This document shows positions 1-10,222 of a stretch of 64,000 nucleotides of DNA, one piece after another. The position numbers and the translations under genes were made by a program. The stretch's first letter is position 1; the number at the start of each line of letters is the position of its first letter. Source of the stretch: Glutamicibacter sp. B1 (lineage in GTDB: Bacteria > Actinomycetota > Actinomycetes > Actinomycetales > Micrococcaceae); the NCBI RefSeq assembly GCF_039602135.1, contig NZ_CP125942.1, positions 2,108,001-2,172,000 on the forward strand. Reading direction: 5' to 3'. The notes below the pieces were generated by a model, which was given only the letters and a program-made list of their open reading frames with translations, had not been told where the DNA came from and ran no database searches.

Positions 1-1448
1 CCACCAAGTTTGTTGCTGACGTTCTGTCCGGACAGACACAGGTTCAGCGTCCTAACGAAGTGGATCCTAGCGACCCTGAGGTGGCACGACGCTGGCTGGA
101 GGCAGCAGATCAGGCCGAGAAGTTTGTTGATGCAAAGCTCTCTGGTGCCGCACCTGCTCCCTACAAGGTCTTGGAAGTATTCCGCAAGGGGATGACTCTC
201 TCCCAGCCAGAATCAGCTGAGCTGGAAGTAGAAGCACTGACCAGTCTGATCCGGACCACCCAATTCCAGAACACCGTGTACGCGTTCTTGGACCTAGTCC
301 AGAAGCGTGGACGGCGTCCAGCTGGAGCACCAGATGCAAAGCTGGCCCGTCCGGTCTCAAAGGTAGGCGTTGTCGGTGCCGGACTGATGGCCAGCCAGTT
401 GGCACTCCTCTTTGTCCGCCGCCTCAACGTCCCAGTGGTCATCACCGATCTGGACCAGTCGCGCGTGGATAAGGGTTTGGCCTACATTCATGGTGAAATC
501 GACAAACTGCACAGCAAGGGTCGCTTGAGCCAGGATGCGGTGAACCGTGCTAAGGCACTGGTGACCGGATCGGTGACCAAGGATGCGTTTGCCGAGGCAG
601 ACTTTGTTATCGAGGCCGTTTTCGAAGAGCTCAACGTCAAGAAGCAAGTGTTCGCCGAGGTAGAGGCCGTGGTCTCCCCTGAGTGCATCCTGGCCACCAA
701 CACTTCATCGCTGTCGGTGACCGAGATGGGTCGGGATCTCAAGCACCCAGAACGCCTGGTTGGCTTCCACTTCTTCAACCCTGTCGCTGTCATGCCACTA
801 TTGGAAATCGCAGCCACGGAATGGACTAACGAGTCTTCGCTGTCCACAGCTTTTGTGCTGGGCAAGAAACTGAAGAAGACCACCGTCAAGACCCAGGACG
901 CTGCGGCGTTTGTCGTCAACCGAGTTCTGCTACGGCTGATGAGTGAAGTTCAGGCAGCGTTTGACGAGGGTACCGATGCAGTAACGGCGGATACGGCGTT
1001 GAAGCCAATGGGTTTGCCGATGAGTCCGTTTACCTTGCTGGCCATGGTCGGCCTGCCTGTGGCGCAACACGTCAATGAGTCTTTGAACGCTGCCTTTGGT
1101 GATCGTTTCGAAGTTTCCGAAAACCTGCAGAAGCTGATCGACGCAAAGATTACTACCTTGTGGGTGAAAAACGAGCAAGGCGAACCGGTCCTGAATCCTC
1201 AGGCCGAAGAGTTGCTCGTCCAGGGCTCTAACCCTTCCACCAAGGAAGAAATTCTTCTTCGCGTGCAAGATGCGCTCGCTCAGGAAATTGGTTTGCTTCT
1301 TGATGAAGGTGTTGTCGCTGAGGCAGCGGATGTTGACCTGTGCATGATCACTGGTGCTGGTTGGCCAATGCATCTCGGTGGAATCACCCCATACCTGGAT
1401 CAGGTTGGCGCGTCCGAGCGTGTGAACGGTAAGAAGTTTAATAACTAA
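1..1448 (+). CDS. fadB: FadB-like 3-hydroxyacyl-CoA dehydrogenase (5' part outside window)
   Basis: Fatty-acid beta-oxidation multifunctional protein; the visible part oxidises 3-hydroxyacyl-CoA to 3-ketoacyl-CoA with NAD. The reading frame is open from base 3 with no start codon before the window edge, so the GTG at 60 is internal and the enoyl-CoA hydratase half lies upstream. The NAD-binding loop GAGLMASQ is encoded near 375-400, followed by ATNTSSLS and the catalytic-His motif GFHFFNP near 760-780. The alpha-helical C-terminal domain begins around AAFVVNRVLL. FadB proteins are usually about 700 residues, so roughly a third is missing by windowing, not by mutation. A thiolase partner is expected upstream but cannot be seen. 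The gene ends at TAA just before a perfect hairpin. The FadB versus FadJ label is by resemblance. Confidence 0.9.
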   Translation, partial: TKFVADVLSGQTQVQRPNEVDPSDPEVARRWLEAADQAEKFVDAKLSGAAPAPYKVLEVFRKGMTLSQPESAELEVEALTSLIRTTQFQNTVYAFLDLVQKRGRRPAGAPDAKLARPVSKVGVVGAGLMASQLALLFVRRLNVPVVITDLDQSRVDKGLAYIHGEIDKLHSKGRLSQDAVNRAKALVTGSVTKDAFAEADFVIEAVFEELNVKKQVFAEVEAVVSPECILATNTSSLSVTEMGRDLKHPERLVGFHFFNPVAVMPLLEIAATEWTNESSLSTAFVLGKKLKKTTVKTQDAAAFVVNRVLLRLMSEVQAAFDEGTDAVTADTALKPMGLPMSPFTLLAMVGLPVAQHVNESLNAAFGDRFEVSENLQKLIDAKITTLWVKNEQGEPVLNPQAEELLVQGSNPSTKEEILLRVQDALAQEIGLLLDEGVVAEAADVDLCMITGAGWPMHLGGITPYLDQVGASERVNGKKFNN

Positions 1449-1461
1449 ATTCCGTCATCTC

Positions 1462-1497
1462 CTTTGGGCTCCATTCCACACGGAATGGAGCCCAAAG
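1462..1497. terminator. Hairpin terminator after fadB-like gene
   Basis: Perfect 16-bp inverted repeat (1462-1477 and 1482-1497) with an ACAC loop, 13 bases after the fadB-like stop. There is no long T run, so it is a likely but not textbook intrinsic terminator. Confidence 0.7.
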
Positions 1498-1630
1498 TCT
1501 GTTCCGGGTGGTTTGGCCTTTGGCTGCGGGCAAATCCCAGGCCAGTACTTGAGCACGGCGCTGAACTGCCGGTCATGTATTTAGGCTCAACTCTTAGCAC
1601 CGGCACAGGCTGATCTGTCACAATAAACCC

Positions 1631-2101
1631 ATGACTGACTTCGCTCAACCAGCACGCCGCACCGTCATGTGCGCTTCCGCTGCCCTTGGATCCGTAGCTT
1701 TGTTAACCGCCTGTGGCGACGGGCATTCAGAAGCACAGGCCCCTGAAGCTTCGCCGGTCCCATCCCCCACCGGTGAGGGTCAGGCAGTGATAGCTCTTTC
1801 GGAGATAGAGGTCGGTGCGCGAGCTACCGTGCAGGCAAAGCATTCAAGCGGTGCCGAAATTCCTGTGTTGCTCTTCCGCCCGGATGAAAAAACTGTTCTT
1901 GCTTATTCCAGTGTCTGCACGCATCAGGGCTGCGTTGTCACGACCAAGTCCACTAAAGAGGATTTCTTCTGTGCCTGCCACGGCTCACGCTTTCAACCGT
2001 CGGACGGAACTGTGACTGATGGTCCGGCAATCGCTCCCCTGGGACGCTATGCCACTGAGATCAAGGATGACCAGGTCGTGGTCTTTATTACCGAATCATA
2101 A
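1631..2101 (+). CDS. Rieske [2Fe-2S] lipoprotein
   Basis: Small secreted iron-sulfur protein of 156 residues. Both cluster-binding motifs are present: CTHQGC near residues 97-102 and CACHGSRF near 115-122, giving the two Cys and two His ligands of a Rieske centre. The N-terminus has a twin-arginine pair (ARRTVM), a hydrophobic stretch and a lipobox LTAC, so Tat export and lipid anchoring outside the membrane are likely. A Pro/Ser-rich linker of about 25 residues follows. It is too short and lacks the membrane hairpin of the QcrA subunit of complex III, and no bc1 genes are nearby. The redox partner is unknown. It is monocistronic, flanked by hairpins, and converges on the aldo/keto reductase. 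Confidence 0.85.
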   Translation: MTDFAQPARRTVMCASAALGSVALLTACGDGHSEAQAPEASPVPSPTGEGQAVIALSEIEVGARATVQAKHSSGAEIPVLLFRPDEKTVLAYSSVCTHQGCVVTTKSTKEDFFCACHGSRFQPSDGTVTDGPAIAPLGRYATEIKDDQVVVFITES

Positions 2102-2117
2102 TCAGTCAAAAACTTCA

Positions 2118-2169
2118 TGACAGAACTCGAGGCTGCAACCCATGTGGGTTGCAGCCTCGAGTTCTGTCA
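2118..2169. terminator. Bidirectional terminator, 25-bp stem
   Basis: Near-perfect palindrome with arms 2118-2142 and 2145-2169, lying between the convergent Rieske and aldo/keto reductase genes. Its length and symmetry suit termination from both sides. Confidence 0.8.
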
Positions 2170-2179
2170 GTTCATCAAC

Positions 2180-3154
2180 TTAGAAGAGCGCTACTTTTTG
2201 CGGGGCCGGGAAAATCTCGTCCAGTTCAGCGCGCTCGGCGTCAGTTGGAATCCAACGTACCGCCTTGGCATTCATCTGAATCTGCTCAGGTCGCGTGGCG
2301 CCAGCGATCACGGAGGCTACCGGATCCTGAGCTGCAAGCCAGGAGAAGGCCAACTCGATAGGTGCCAAGTCGCGATCAGCGGCGAACTGAGCGAAACGAT
2401 CCAGCTGATCGAAGTCGGTTGTTTCCACGAGCTGCTGACGAGCATGAGTCAGTCGGCTTCCCTCTGGCGCGTAACCCTTGGAATATTTTCCGGTCAGCAA
2501 ACCATTAGCCAGTGGGAAGTACGGAAGTACACCGAGTCCGAATTCTCGCGCGGCCGGCAGTACTTCGAGTTCGGCTCGGCGGTCGATGAGGTTGTAGTGA
2601 TTCTGTGCCGAGATGAATCGCTCGGTTCCGAGTTCGCGGGCCACGTACTCGGCCTGGGCGATTTGCCATCCTGCACGGTTCGAATGACCGATATAACGGA
2701 CCTTGCCACTAGTTACCAAATCATCTAGGGCGCGAAGAGTCTCATCGATGGGAGTGTTCACGTCAGGGGTGTGGAACTGATACAGATCAATGTGATCGGT
2801 GCCCAGACGGCTCAAAGAAGCCTCAACGGCTTTCATGATGTAACGACGTGATCCCCGCGCGTTGAAGTCGGGCCCGTTAGCGCCACTGACGTCCATACCA
2901 AATTTGGTAGCCAAGACAATATCTTCGCGATTTTTTCCTAGGGCTTTGCCCAAGCGCTGTTCCGAAAGGCCAGCAGTCTTGCCATAGTTGTCTGCGACGT
3001 CGAAGAAAGTGATACCGGCATCTAAGGCTGCATGAACAACAGCATCAGTGCCTTCCTGAGATTCAGTTGCGGTACCGGTTCGTCCCAGATTGTTACAGCC
3101 TAACCCGACGACGGAAACGCTCAATCCACTGTGGCCTAGTTGACGGAATTCCAT
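2180..3154 (-). CDS. Aldo/keto reductase
   Basis: NAD(P)H-dependent oxidoreductase of the aldo/keto reductase superfamily, about 324 residues, a normal length. The catalytic tetrad can be placed: Asp and Tyr in FFDVADNYGK, Lys in VLATKFG and His in LYQFHTPD. The C-terminal cofactor pocket appears as VIAGATRPEQI. I start at the ATG at 3154 because GAGG lies about five bases upstream; the in-frame GTG at 3160 would leave no room for a ribosome site. The substrate cannot be read from the sequence. It resembles the Tas/YajO and potassium-channel beta-subunit branch. The gene stands alone on the minus strand, divergent from argG. Confidence 0.9.
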   Translation of the reverse strand: MEFRQLGHSGLSVSVVGLGCNNLGRTGTATESQEGTDAVVHAALDAGITFFDVADNYGKTAGLSEQRLGKALGKNREDIVLATKFGMDVSGANGPDFNARGSRRYIMKAVEASLSRLGTDHIDLYQFHTPDVNTPIDETLRALDDLVTSGKVRYIGHSNRAGWQIAQAEYVARELGTERFISAQNHYNLIDRRAELEVLPAAREFGLGVLPYFPLANGLLTGKYSKGYAPEGSRLTHARQQLVETTDFDQLDRFAQFAADRDLAPIELAFSWLAAQDPVASVIAGATRPEQIQMNAKAVRWIPTDAERAELDEIFPAPQKVALF

Positions 3155-3254
3155 GTACACCTCACTGTTTTTCCTTCGCCGCTTTTCTGCGCGACCTTAT
3201 ACCCATAGGCTATCGGGTAGGTGCCATGACCGAAGAGTTCAAGACACAATTCAC

Positions 3255-4714
<1,460 letters not shown>

Positions 4715-4734
4715 GGTCTGCCGCTAGATAAGCA

Positions 4735-4775
4735 ATGACCGGCGCTACTTCTCAGGAAGTAGCGCCGGTCATTTT
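4735..4775 (+). terminator. argG terminator
   Basis: Perfect 17-bp stem (4735-4751 and 4756-4772) with a TCAG loop, running into TTTT. A convergent gene pair lies on its far side, so it may work both ways. Confidence 0.9.
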
Positions 4776-4792
4776 GCTTATGAACCCAGTTC

Positions 4793-5107
4793 TCAGCGGG
4801 AGAATCCGTTCAAAGCGGCAAGGGACTGCAATGCCATGATGAATCCAATCAAGGCCAGCAGCCGAAGCGAACCGTGGATGAAGGCTCCGGCCTTGGTGTC
4901 CTTCGCCGGAAGCTTGAATACTTCATCACCCAGCCATGTCACCAAGGTGATCAGGGTTCCGATCAGCGCGACTTGTTCCTCCGGCAGCGCCATCGATTTG
5001 GCCATGGCCAATCCGATGGCAATTCCGGCCACAGCTTGAGCAAGCACCCATAAGCTCCGCTTCATGCGCTCGCGTTTGGCGGACTGGGGTTGTTCCGCCT
5101 GGCTCAT
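4793..5107 (-). CDS. Small membrane protein, paralogue of the upstream gene
   Basis: Unrecognised 104-residue protein. After a charged N-terminus (residues 1-17) there are about three hydrophobic segments: roughly 20-40, 46-62 and 80-98, with a short loop containing FKLP...K.GA. It is clearly similar to the neighbouring protein encoded at 5104-5439: both share a QA..G..IG start of helix 1, P..Q.AL.G.L....W in helix 2, F.LP....K.GA in the loop and R...L.GF..A in helix 3. The start ATG overlaps the stop of that gene (ATGA), so the two are translationally coupled and may form a heteromeric membrane pair. No function can be assigned. Confidence 0.75.
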   Translation of the reverse strand: MSQAEQPQSAKRERMKRSLWVLAQAVAGIAIGLAMAKSMALPEEQVALIGTLITLVTWLGDEVFKLPAKDTKAGAFIHGSLRLLALIGFIMALQSLAALNGFSR

Positions 5108-5439
5108 GCTTCCAGCAGTGCCAGCAGCGGGCTGATAGCGAGGGTGAAACCGACCAGTGAAACCATGCGCAGGATCAGACGGACCCGCGCACCTGGCTTG
5201 GAATTAACCGGTGGCAAGTTGAATCCATGCTCGACGATCCAAGCCGCCACGGCTACCAGCACACCGGCCAAGGCCAGCTGCGCCGGTGCAACATCTGAGA
5301 ATAATGACGCAATCCCGATGCCGATGATGGCACCGATAAAGGCCTGGAATACGAGATGAAGCGGTGTGCGCGTGGCGCCCATTTGCGGCGATTTGCGAGG
5401 GGCGCCGGGAGTTTCATCCCGATCTTCCTGAGGAATCAT
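5104..5439 (-). CDS. Small membrane protein, first of tandem paralogous pair
   Basis: Unrecognised 111-residue protein with a charged 25-residue N-terminal tail and about three transmembrane segments (roughly 28-46, 53-70 and 88-108). It shares segment order and scattered identities with the downstream protein at 4793-5107, which points to local duplication. The ATG at 5439 has AGGAG very close upstream, so a slightly later start is possible. It follows the acetyltransferase gene by only 13 bases and probably sits in the same transcript. Confidence 0.72.
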   Translation of the reverse strand: MIPQEDRDETPGAPRKSPQMGATRTPLHLVFQAFIGAIIGIGIASLFSDVAPAQLALAGVLVAVAAWIVEHGFNLPPVNSKPGARVRLILRMVSLVGFTLAISPLLALLEA

Positions 5440-5452
5440 GTCTCCTAATTTC

Positions 5453-5941
5453 CTATATCAAGTCTGCCGTTAGGTTCCTGGCGGCTTCCGTAAGATCCTT
5501 GCGGAGCAATACACCGCTGCCCCCAGTGAACCCAACGGATCCGAAGTGGTCTGCCCGGGTTATTTCCTTAAAACCGAAGGAGGCCTGCAAGCGCAGTGAT
5601 TCGCTATTTCGCTCATTGACAACGCACCAGGCCTGCTGCGCTCTCTGGGCGATCCAGGCCAGTCGCGCAGCTGTCAACCGTGATGCATAACCGCGCTGTT
5701 GGAATTCACGGGCGATTTCGACGCCTGAAAGGTAGTACCCCGCTGGAGCCGAGTCGTCATTAGGATCCCACCATGCCGCTCGGCCCCACCCGATGAGACG
5801 ACCGCTCTCGTCCTTGAGCACCAACTGGCATTCTAAATCCCCGAAGCGCGATGGTTCCGAGGATCGTCCTAGCGATCTGGAGAGCAGGCGTATGGCTTCA
5901 TGGTCTGAAGCCTTCATCGGCACTGGCTCAAAGGCGCGCAT
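5453..5941 (-). CDS. GNAT family N-acetyltransferase
   Basis: Probable acetyl-CoA-dependent N-acetyltransferase of 162 residues. The acetyl-CoA pyrophosphate loop is REFQQRGYASRL (about residues 79-90), matching R/QxxGxG/A of GNAT motif A, and NSESLRLQASFGF (about 112-124) is the typical motif B helix. The first 50 residues are less conserved. The acceptor is unknown. It starts six bases after the stop of the unknown gene upstream, so it belongs to a minus-strand run that begins at dxs. Confidence 0.82.
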   Translation of the reverse strand: MRAFEPVPMKASDHEAIRLLSRSLGRSSEPSRFGDLECQLVLKDESGRLIGWGRAAWWDPNDDSAPAGYYLSGVEIAREFQQRGYASRLTAARLAWIAQRAQQAWCVVNERNSESLRLQASFGFKEITRADHFGSVGFTGGSGVLLRKDLTEAARNLTADLI

Positions 5942-5947
5942 TGCTAC

Positions 5948-6517
5948 TTAGTCGAGGGTCATTGGCTTGGGCGGCATGGGATGAACACTCTTGATCTTCC
6001 CAGGAGTCGCGTAATCGGCGGTGCCAATGCTCATCTTGGTGAAGTCCAGCTTCGCTTCGCGGATGCAGGTCTTGATTGCGGCGACGGCAAGCTTTGGAGC
6101 AGGAGTGAGGATGCGGATGTTCAACTTGCGCGGTGCGAAGTCACTCGATTCCACGGTGCCCAAGCCGCGCCAAGCCAGGTGACCGGTCAATGCTTCCTTG
6201 GCTTTCTTCTCCAAGTAGCGATCGCGTTCGGTACCCGTCGCAGACTTCAACGAGTACTGCACGATGACCCACGACTGGTCTTCGTCCTGGATTTCGGCAT
6301 AGCCCTCATCGGAGCATGCCTGCATGAATCCTGCGAACAACTCGTCGGCACGGTCGTTATTAACGTCCTGAACGTCGCTGGTGGTGGACATGTGTCCCAC
6401 GCTGCCGTGGTTGATGACGAACTGGCCTACTTCTTCATCTTCGAATTGCTGGAACCACGCCTCACGGAAGTGAAGTACGTTTTTCTCGTCCAAACGGTAA
6501 GTGCGAATAATCGCCAT
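5948..6517 (-). CDS. Conserved-looking hypothetical protein, 189 aa
   Basis: I do not recognise a family. The reading frame extends upstream to 6784, but the start is best placed at the ATG at 6517, which has AAAGGGAAA upstream and gives a protein beginning MAIIRTYRL; the extra upstream residues overlap the DUF402 gene and look like a shadow. The protein is soluble, mixed alpha/beta in appearance, acidic in the first half and basic near the middle (RYLEKKAKEAL), and ends in a Pro-rich tail (HPMPPKPMTLD). No signal peptide or membrane segment is seen. It lies between the DUF402 gene (43-base gap) and the acetyltransferase (6-base gap). Confidence 0.75.
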   Translation of the reverse strand: MAIIRTYRLDEKNVLHFREAWFQQFEDEEVGQFVINHGSVGHMSTTSDVQDVNNDRADELFAGFMQACSDEGYAEIQDEDQSWVIVQYSLKSATGTERDRYLEKKAKEALTGHLAWRGLGTVESSDFAPRKLNIRILTPAPKLAVAAIKTCIREAKLDFTKMSIGTADYATPGKIKSVHPMPPKPMTLD

Positions 6518-6560
6518 TGGTTTCCCTTTACAGGTCAGTAGAACAATGAGGTGCTGGGTT

Positions 6561-7151
6561 TTATGCGTTGTGCAGCTGGTTGGCTTTATCCAGCCAATGC
6601 TGGCGGTGCGAATGGTTGAATGGAGGTTCGTCCCGGCGTACGGCATCAAGTAGTGCGCCGCTGGCTGCCCGGATCTCGGCTTTGAGTTCCTCGGGGTAGC
6701 CCATGGACAGGCCGTGCTCCTCGAATTCGTCTTCATCATCGAGGAAGGTTCCGCGGCTCCGAGACCGGATGACATCAAGATCAAGGTCCACCGAGTTCAC
6801 TTCCCAGCCGCCCTGTTGCAATGGACGCCATCCGGTGCCATGGGACAAATCGATGTACACATCAAAATCGTCAGCGGGATCCGCATAAAGGGTGGCGACC
6901 CATGAACCTTCAAAGGGAATGAGGCACAGTGCGTTGGTCTGGGCCAGATGCGCGGCACCAGGCCTCGCGACCAGTGATCCGGCCGGCTGGTGCAACCAGT
7001 GGCCGTGCTCGTCGCTTCCAAGGTAAAAGCCCGGAACCACCCAGTGGGGCAGCCCGTTGTATTTCCATGCGCGGGCAACCACCAAGGCACCAAAACTGAT
7101 GTCCTCAGGATTGCGCGGCAGATCTACGGGGAAACCGTGCAGGTTGCTCAT
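6561..7151 (-). CDS. DUF402 family protein
   Basis: A 196-residue protein with the DUF402 fold found in FomD-like and nucleoside di/triphosphate phosphatases. The hallmark acidic stretch is present: [13 protein letters not shown] (about residues 121-133) followed by [11 protein letters not shown], with an earlier [10 protein letters not shown] strand. These acidic residues bind divalent metal in characterised members. The true substrate here is unknown. The start codon overlaps the dxs stop by four bases (ATGA), which couples its translation to dxs; a role in clearing a nucleotide or diphosphate product is possible but is inference. Confidence 0.82.
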   Translation of the reverse strand: MSNLHGFPVDLPRNPEDISFGALVVARAWKYNGLPHWVVPGFYLGSDEHGHWLHQPAGSLVARPGAAHLAQTNALCLIPFEGSWVATLYADPADDFDVYIDLSHGTGWRPLQQGGWEVNSVDLDLDVIRSRSRGTFLDDEDEFEEHGLSMGYPEELKAEIRAASGALLDAVRRDEPPFNHSHRQHWLDKANQLHNA

Positions 7152-9115
7152 AGCTTGGGAATCTGTCCCGTGGGCAGATCCTGGCCCGGCAACGGACGGG
7201 CAAACGGAACCTTGGTACCAAGTACCTGTGCGAGGGTATCGCGAGCTACCTGCTGCGCGGTGAGTCCGACTCGTTCGAGCACCTCGGAGCGTGAGCCGTG
7301 CGCCAGGAATTCAGTCGGCAGCCCGACTTCGTTCAGTGCGGTGTCAACACCTGCCGCGCGCATTTCAGTGCGCAGGCGAGATCCGACGCCGCCTGCCCTT
7401 ACGCCGTCTTCGATGCACACCACGATGCGGTGCCGTGCTGCCAAGGAAATGACGGATTTCGGCATTGGCAGCACCCAGCGCGGATCCACGACTGTTACGG
7501 ATACGCCCTGGCTGTTCAGCCGCTGGGCTACGTCCAGGGACAATTCGCTCATGGCGCCGACGGATACAATCAGCACGTCCGGTGCAGCCCGGTCCCCCAA
7601 GCGGGCCAATACATCGACGCCATCTGGCAGGCGGTCTACTGCATCAATGGGTTCACCGACGGAACCCTTGGAGAAACGAACGACGCTTGGCGCATCGTTG
7701 ATATCCAGTGCCTCGCGCAGTTCTTCGCGGAGTCGGGTGGCATCGCGCGGCGCGGCCAAATGAAGATTCGGCACGATCTGCGTCAAAGCCATATCCCACA
7801 TGCCGTGGTGGCTGGCGCCATCTGGACCGGTTACGCCTGCACGGTCAAGGACGATGGTCACCCCTGCTTTGTGCAGGGCGACGTCCATGAGCAGCTGGTC
7901 AAAGGCGCGGTTGAGGAATGTTGCGTAGACACACACCACTGGGTGCAAACCACCGAAGGCCAGGCCTGCCGCGGTGGTCATGGCGTGCTGCTCGGCGATG
8001 CCAACATCGATCACGCGTTCGGGATGTTCCTGCGCCATTTTCTTCAGGCCCACAGGCTGCAACATGGCACCGGTGATGGCAACAATGTCATCGCGCTCAT
8101 TGGCGACTTGCGCGATCTCCTCGCCGAAGACGCTGGTCCAGCTTTGCGCGCTCGGCTTCGAGACTGGAAGACCGGTAACCGGGTCGATGATGCCCACCGC
8201 ATGGAACTGGTCGGCTTCGTCGGCGCGAGCAGGCGCGTAGCCGTGGCCCTTTTCGGTCAAGGCGTGCACGAGGACAGGTCCAGAATATTGCTTTGCCTGC
8301 TGCAAGGCTTCTTCAACGGCCCGCTGGTTGTGGCCGTCAATTGGGCCAATGTACTTCAACCCTAGGTCCTCGAACAGACCCTGCGGAGCCCACCAGTCCT
8401 TGATGCCCTTTTTGGTGGCATGCAGGGATTTGTAGGTGAATCCACCAACAGGACCCGAGCCCTTGAGCTTGTCCTTGAGCTTTTCCATCGCCGTTTCGTA
8501 GGCAGGATGCGTGCGGAACTTATCGAGCTGCTGTCGAAGGCCGGAGAGCTGGTTTGCCAAGCCGCCGATGGTTGGGGCGTAGGAGCGGCCATTGTCGTTG
8601 ACGACAATCACGGCTTTGCGGTCCTTGTCGGCCGCGATGTTGTTGACGGCTTCCCAAGCCATGCCACCTGTTAGGGCGCCATCGCCGACCAGCGCCACCG
8701 CATAACGGTCGTTGTTGTGCGTGAGCTTGTTGGCGCGGGAGATGCCGTCAATCCACGACAGTGACGACGAAGCGTGGGAGGACTCGACCACGTCATGTTC
8801 TGATTCGGCGCGGTCCGGATAACCTGAGAGGCCGCCTTGCTGGCGAAGGGATTCGAAGTTCTGGCGCCCAGTGACGAGCTTGTGAACGTATGACTGGTGG
8901 CCGGTGTCGAAGACGATGGAGTCTTGTGGCGAGTCAAATACGCGGTGGATGCCCAAGGTCAGTTCGACGACGCCGAGGTTGGGTCCTAGGTGGCCGCCTG
9001 TGCGTGCCACATTGTCAATGAGGAAGGTGCGGATTTCGTCCGCGAGCTCATGAAGTTGTTCCAGGGTCAGCGCCCGCAGATCGCTTGGTTTTTTGATGGT
9101 CTTCAGCAAAGACAC
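7148..9115 (-). CDS. dxs: 1-deoxy-D-xylulose-5-phosphate synthase
   Basis: Condenses pyruvate and glyceraldehyde 3-phosphate, the first step of the methylerythritol phosphate route to isoprenoids, using thiamine diphosphate. The thiamine-binding motif [16 protein letters not shown], the His-containing GHQSYVHK and [16 protein letters not shown] near the N-terminus are all present. The GTG at 9115 (protein [10 protein letters not shown]) is the likely start, with AAAGGGGA about six bases upstream and agreement with family N-termini, giving 655 residues; the upstream extension to 9208 looks spurious. A -10-like TAGACT lies at 9171-9176 on the minus strand. It heads a run with the DUF402, unknown and acetyltransferase genes. 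Confidence 0.97.
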   Translation of the reverse strand: MSLLKTIKKPSDLRALTLEQLHELADEIRTFLIDNVARTGGHLGPNLGVVELTLGIHRVFDSPQDSIVFDTGHQSYVHKLVTGRQNFESLRQQGGLSGYPDRAESEHDVVESSHASSSLSWIDGISRANKLTHNNDRYAVALVGDGALTGGMAWEAVNNIAADKDRKAVIVVNDNGRSYAPTIGGLANQLSGLRQQLDKFRTHPAYETAMEKLKDKLKGSGPVGGFTYKSLHATKKGIKDWWAPQGLFEDLGLKYIGPIDGHNQRAVEEALQQAKQYSGPVLVHALTEKGHGYAPARADEADQFHAVGIIDPVTGLPVSKPSAQSWTSVFGEEIAQVANERDDIVAITGAMLQPVGLKKMAQEHPERVIDVGIAEQHAMTTAAGLAFGGLHPVVCVYATFLNRAFDQLLMDVALHKAGVTIVLDRAGVTGPDGASHHGMWDMALTQIVPNLHLAAPRDATRLREELREALDINDAPSVVRFSKGSVGEPIDAVDRLPDGVDVLARLGDRAAPDVLIVSVGAMSELSLDVAQRLNSQGVSVTVVDPRWVLPMPKSVISLAARHRIVVCIEDGVRAGGVGSRLRTEMRAAGVDTALNEVGLPTEFLAHGSRSEVLERVGLTAQQVARDTLAQVLGTKVPFARPLPGQDLPTGQIPKL

Positions 9116-9279
9116 GCTCGTCCCCTTTACAAATTCGCCCGTGGTGGCCGTGAGCCCATGCGAAATACTTAGTCTACCGCGTTGGAAGCTTCTCCTATTA
9201 TCCGCCACTGCCGGAGATAGCGCGAATTTCTGGGCAATGACCTTGAATACCTTCCACCTCGTTGATGAACAGTGCGTAT

Positions 9280-10137
9280 TTATTCGAACCTCGCCAGCGC
9301 CTCGTGAATCATCTGGTGCCCTTGCGCCTCAAACTCATCGTCACCCACTTCGTATGCCCAGATCGCGGTGCCGACCGCTTCCCGCAATAACATGATCGAC
9401 CATGCCGGTTCCTGCCGAGGATCTTCGCCGTAGCCTTCCAAGAATGCTGATTCCAGCGCTGGGAGTTCTTTGAACTGTTGGCTGGCCAGTCGCGCGAAGT
9501 CGCTGGCTGGCGGACGGAAATCGAACCTTCCAAAATCGATAACGCGCAGGCGCCCTTCTTCGACTAGCCAGTTTCGTGGTTGCCAATCCCCGTGGGTTGG
9601 CACAAGGACAACGCCTCTCGGAAGGTAAGCACCTAATATGCGTTCCATCTGCTGGCAATGATTCCGGCTAATTCGATGTTGCAATGACAAGAGGTGACGG
9701 AATTTTTCGGTCAAGCGCGACTCGTAGTGATGGTCGAAGTGCTGAGTTTGTTGATGGAAGACCTTCAGCGCGGCCCCTGCTTGATGGTAGATGTCGGGAC
9801 TATATTCATGGCGTGTACCCACGCATAGTGTGCCCGGTAAATACTCCAACACCATCAAACGCAGTTTTTCGTCGTGGAACAACATTCCCGCAGCGAGGCC
9901 AAGAGATTTCAACGTACCTGTGTATCGTCGGTGTGCCTGAAGCTCACGAGAAATATGATGGTTTCCTGCTCCCCCGGTTTTGAGAATGATATCGCGCTGA
10001 TCCGACCGCAGACGAAGAACTATTGTGTCGGTGAGATTCCACGAAAGGTCACGAATAACCTCAACATTTCCCAACCAGACACGAACCTGTGCTGCTTGTT
10101 TCGTGGTTAGATACTTTGCAAGATCATCGACCATCAT
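9280..10137 (-). CDS. Aminoglycoside phosphotransferase-fold kinase
   Basis: Small-molecule kinase of the APH/choline-kinase fold, about 285 residues. The catalytic loop [10 protein letters not shown] (near residue 200) holds the base Asp and metal-binding Asn, and VIDFGRFDF holds the second metal-binding Asp in place of DxD. An ATP-binding Lys is likely in RDIILKTGG. Several starts are possible; I prefer the ATG at 10137, with AAAAGG six bases upstream. The start overlaps the old 3' end of the acetyltransferase gene upstream. Family members phosphorylate many alcohols, so resistance to aminoglycosides should not be assumed. Confidence 0.82.
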   Translation of the reverse strand: MMVDDLAKYLTTKQAAQVRVWLGNVEVIRDLSWNLTDTIVLRLRSDQRDIILKTGGAGNHHISRELQAHRRYTGTLKSLGLAAGMLFHDEKLRLMVLEYLPGTLCVGTRHEYSPDIYHQAGAALKVFHQQTQHFDHHYESRLTEKFRHLLSLQHRISRNHCQQMERILGAYLPRGVVLVPTHGDWQPRNWLVEEGRLRVIDFGRFDFRPPASDFARLASQQFKELPALESAFLEGYGEDPRQEPAWSIMLLREAVGTAIWAYEVGDDEFEAQGHQMIHEALARFE

Positions 10138-10222
10138 CACGGACCTTTTCCCCATCACCATTGGCCGATGGCACTAGAAAGACCACGTGTTCAGGGCTGA
10201 CGTAGCCGGTGGTCGAGCCGAT

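Noticed and set aside
7298..8365. 355-codon plus-strand frame opposite dxs
   Set aside because: Shadow of dxs; no ribosome site and no plausible protein features.
9280..10137. Aminoglycoside resistance gene
   Set aside because: Only the general APH-fold catalytic motifs are present; the family is broad and there is no mobile context.
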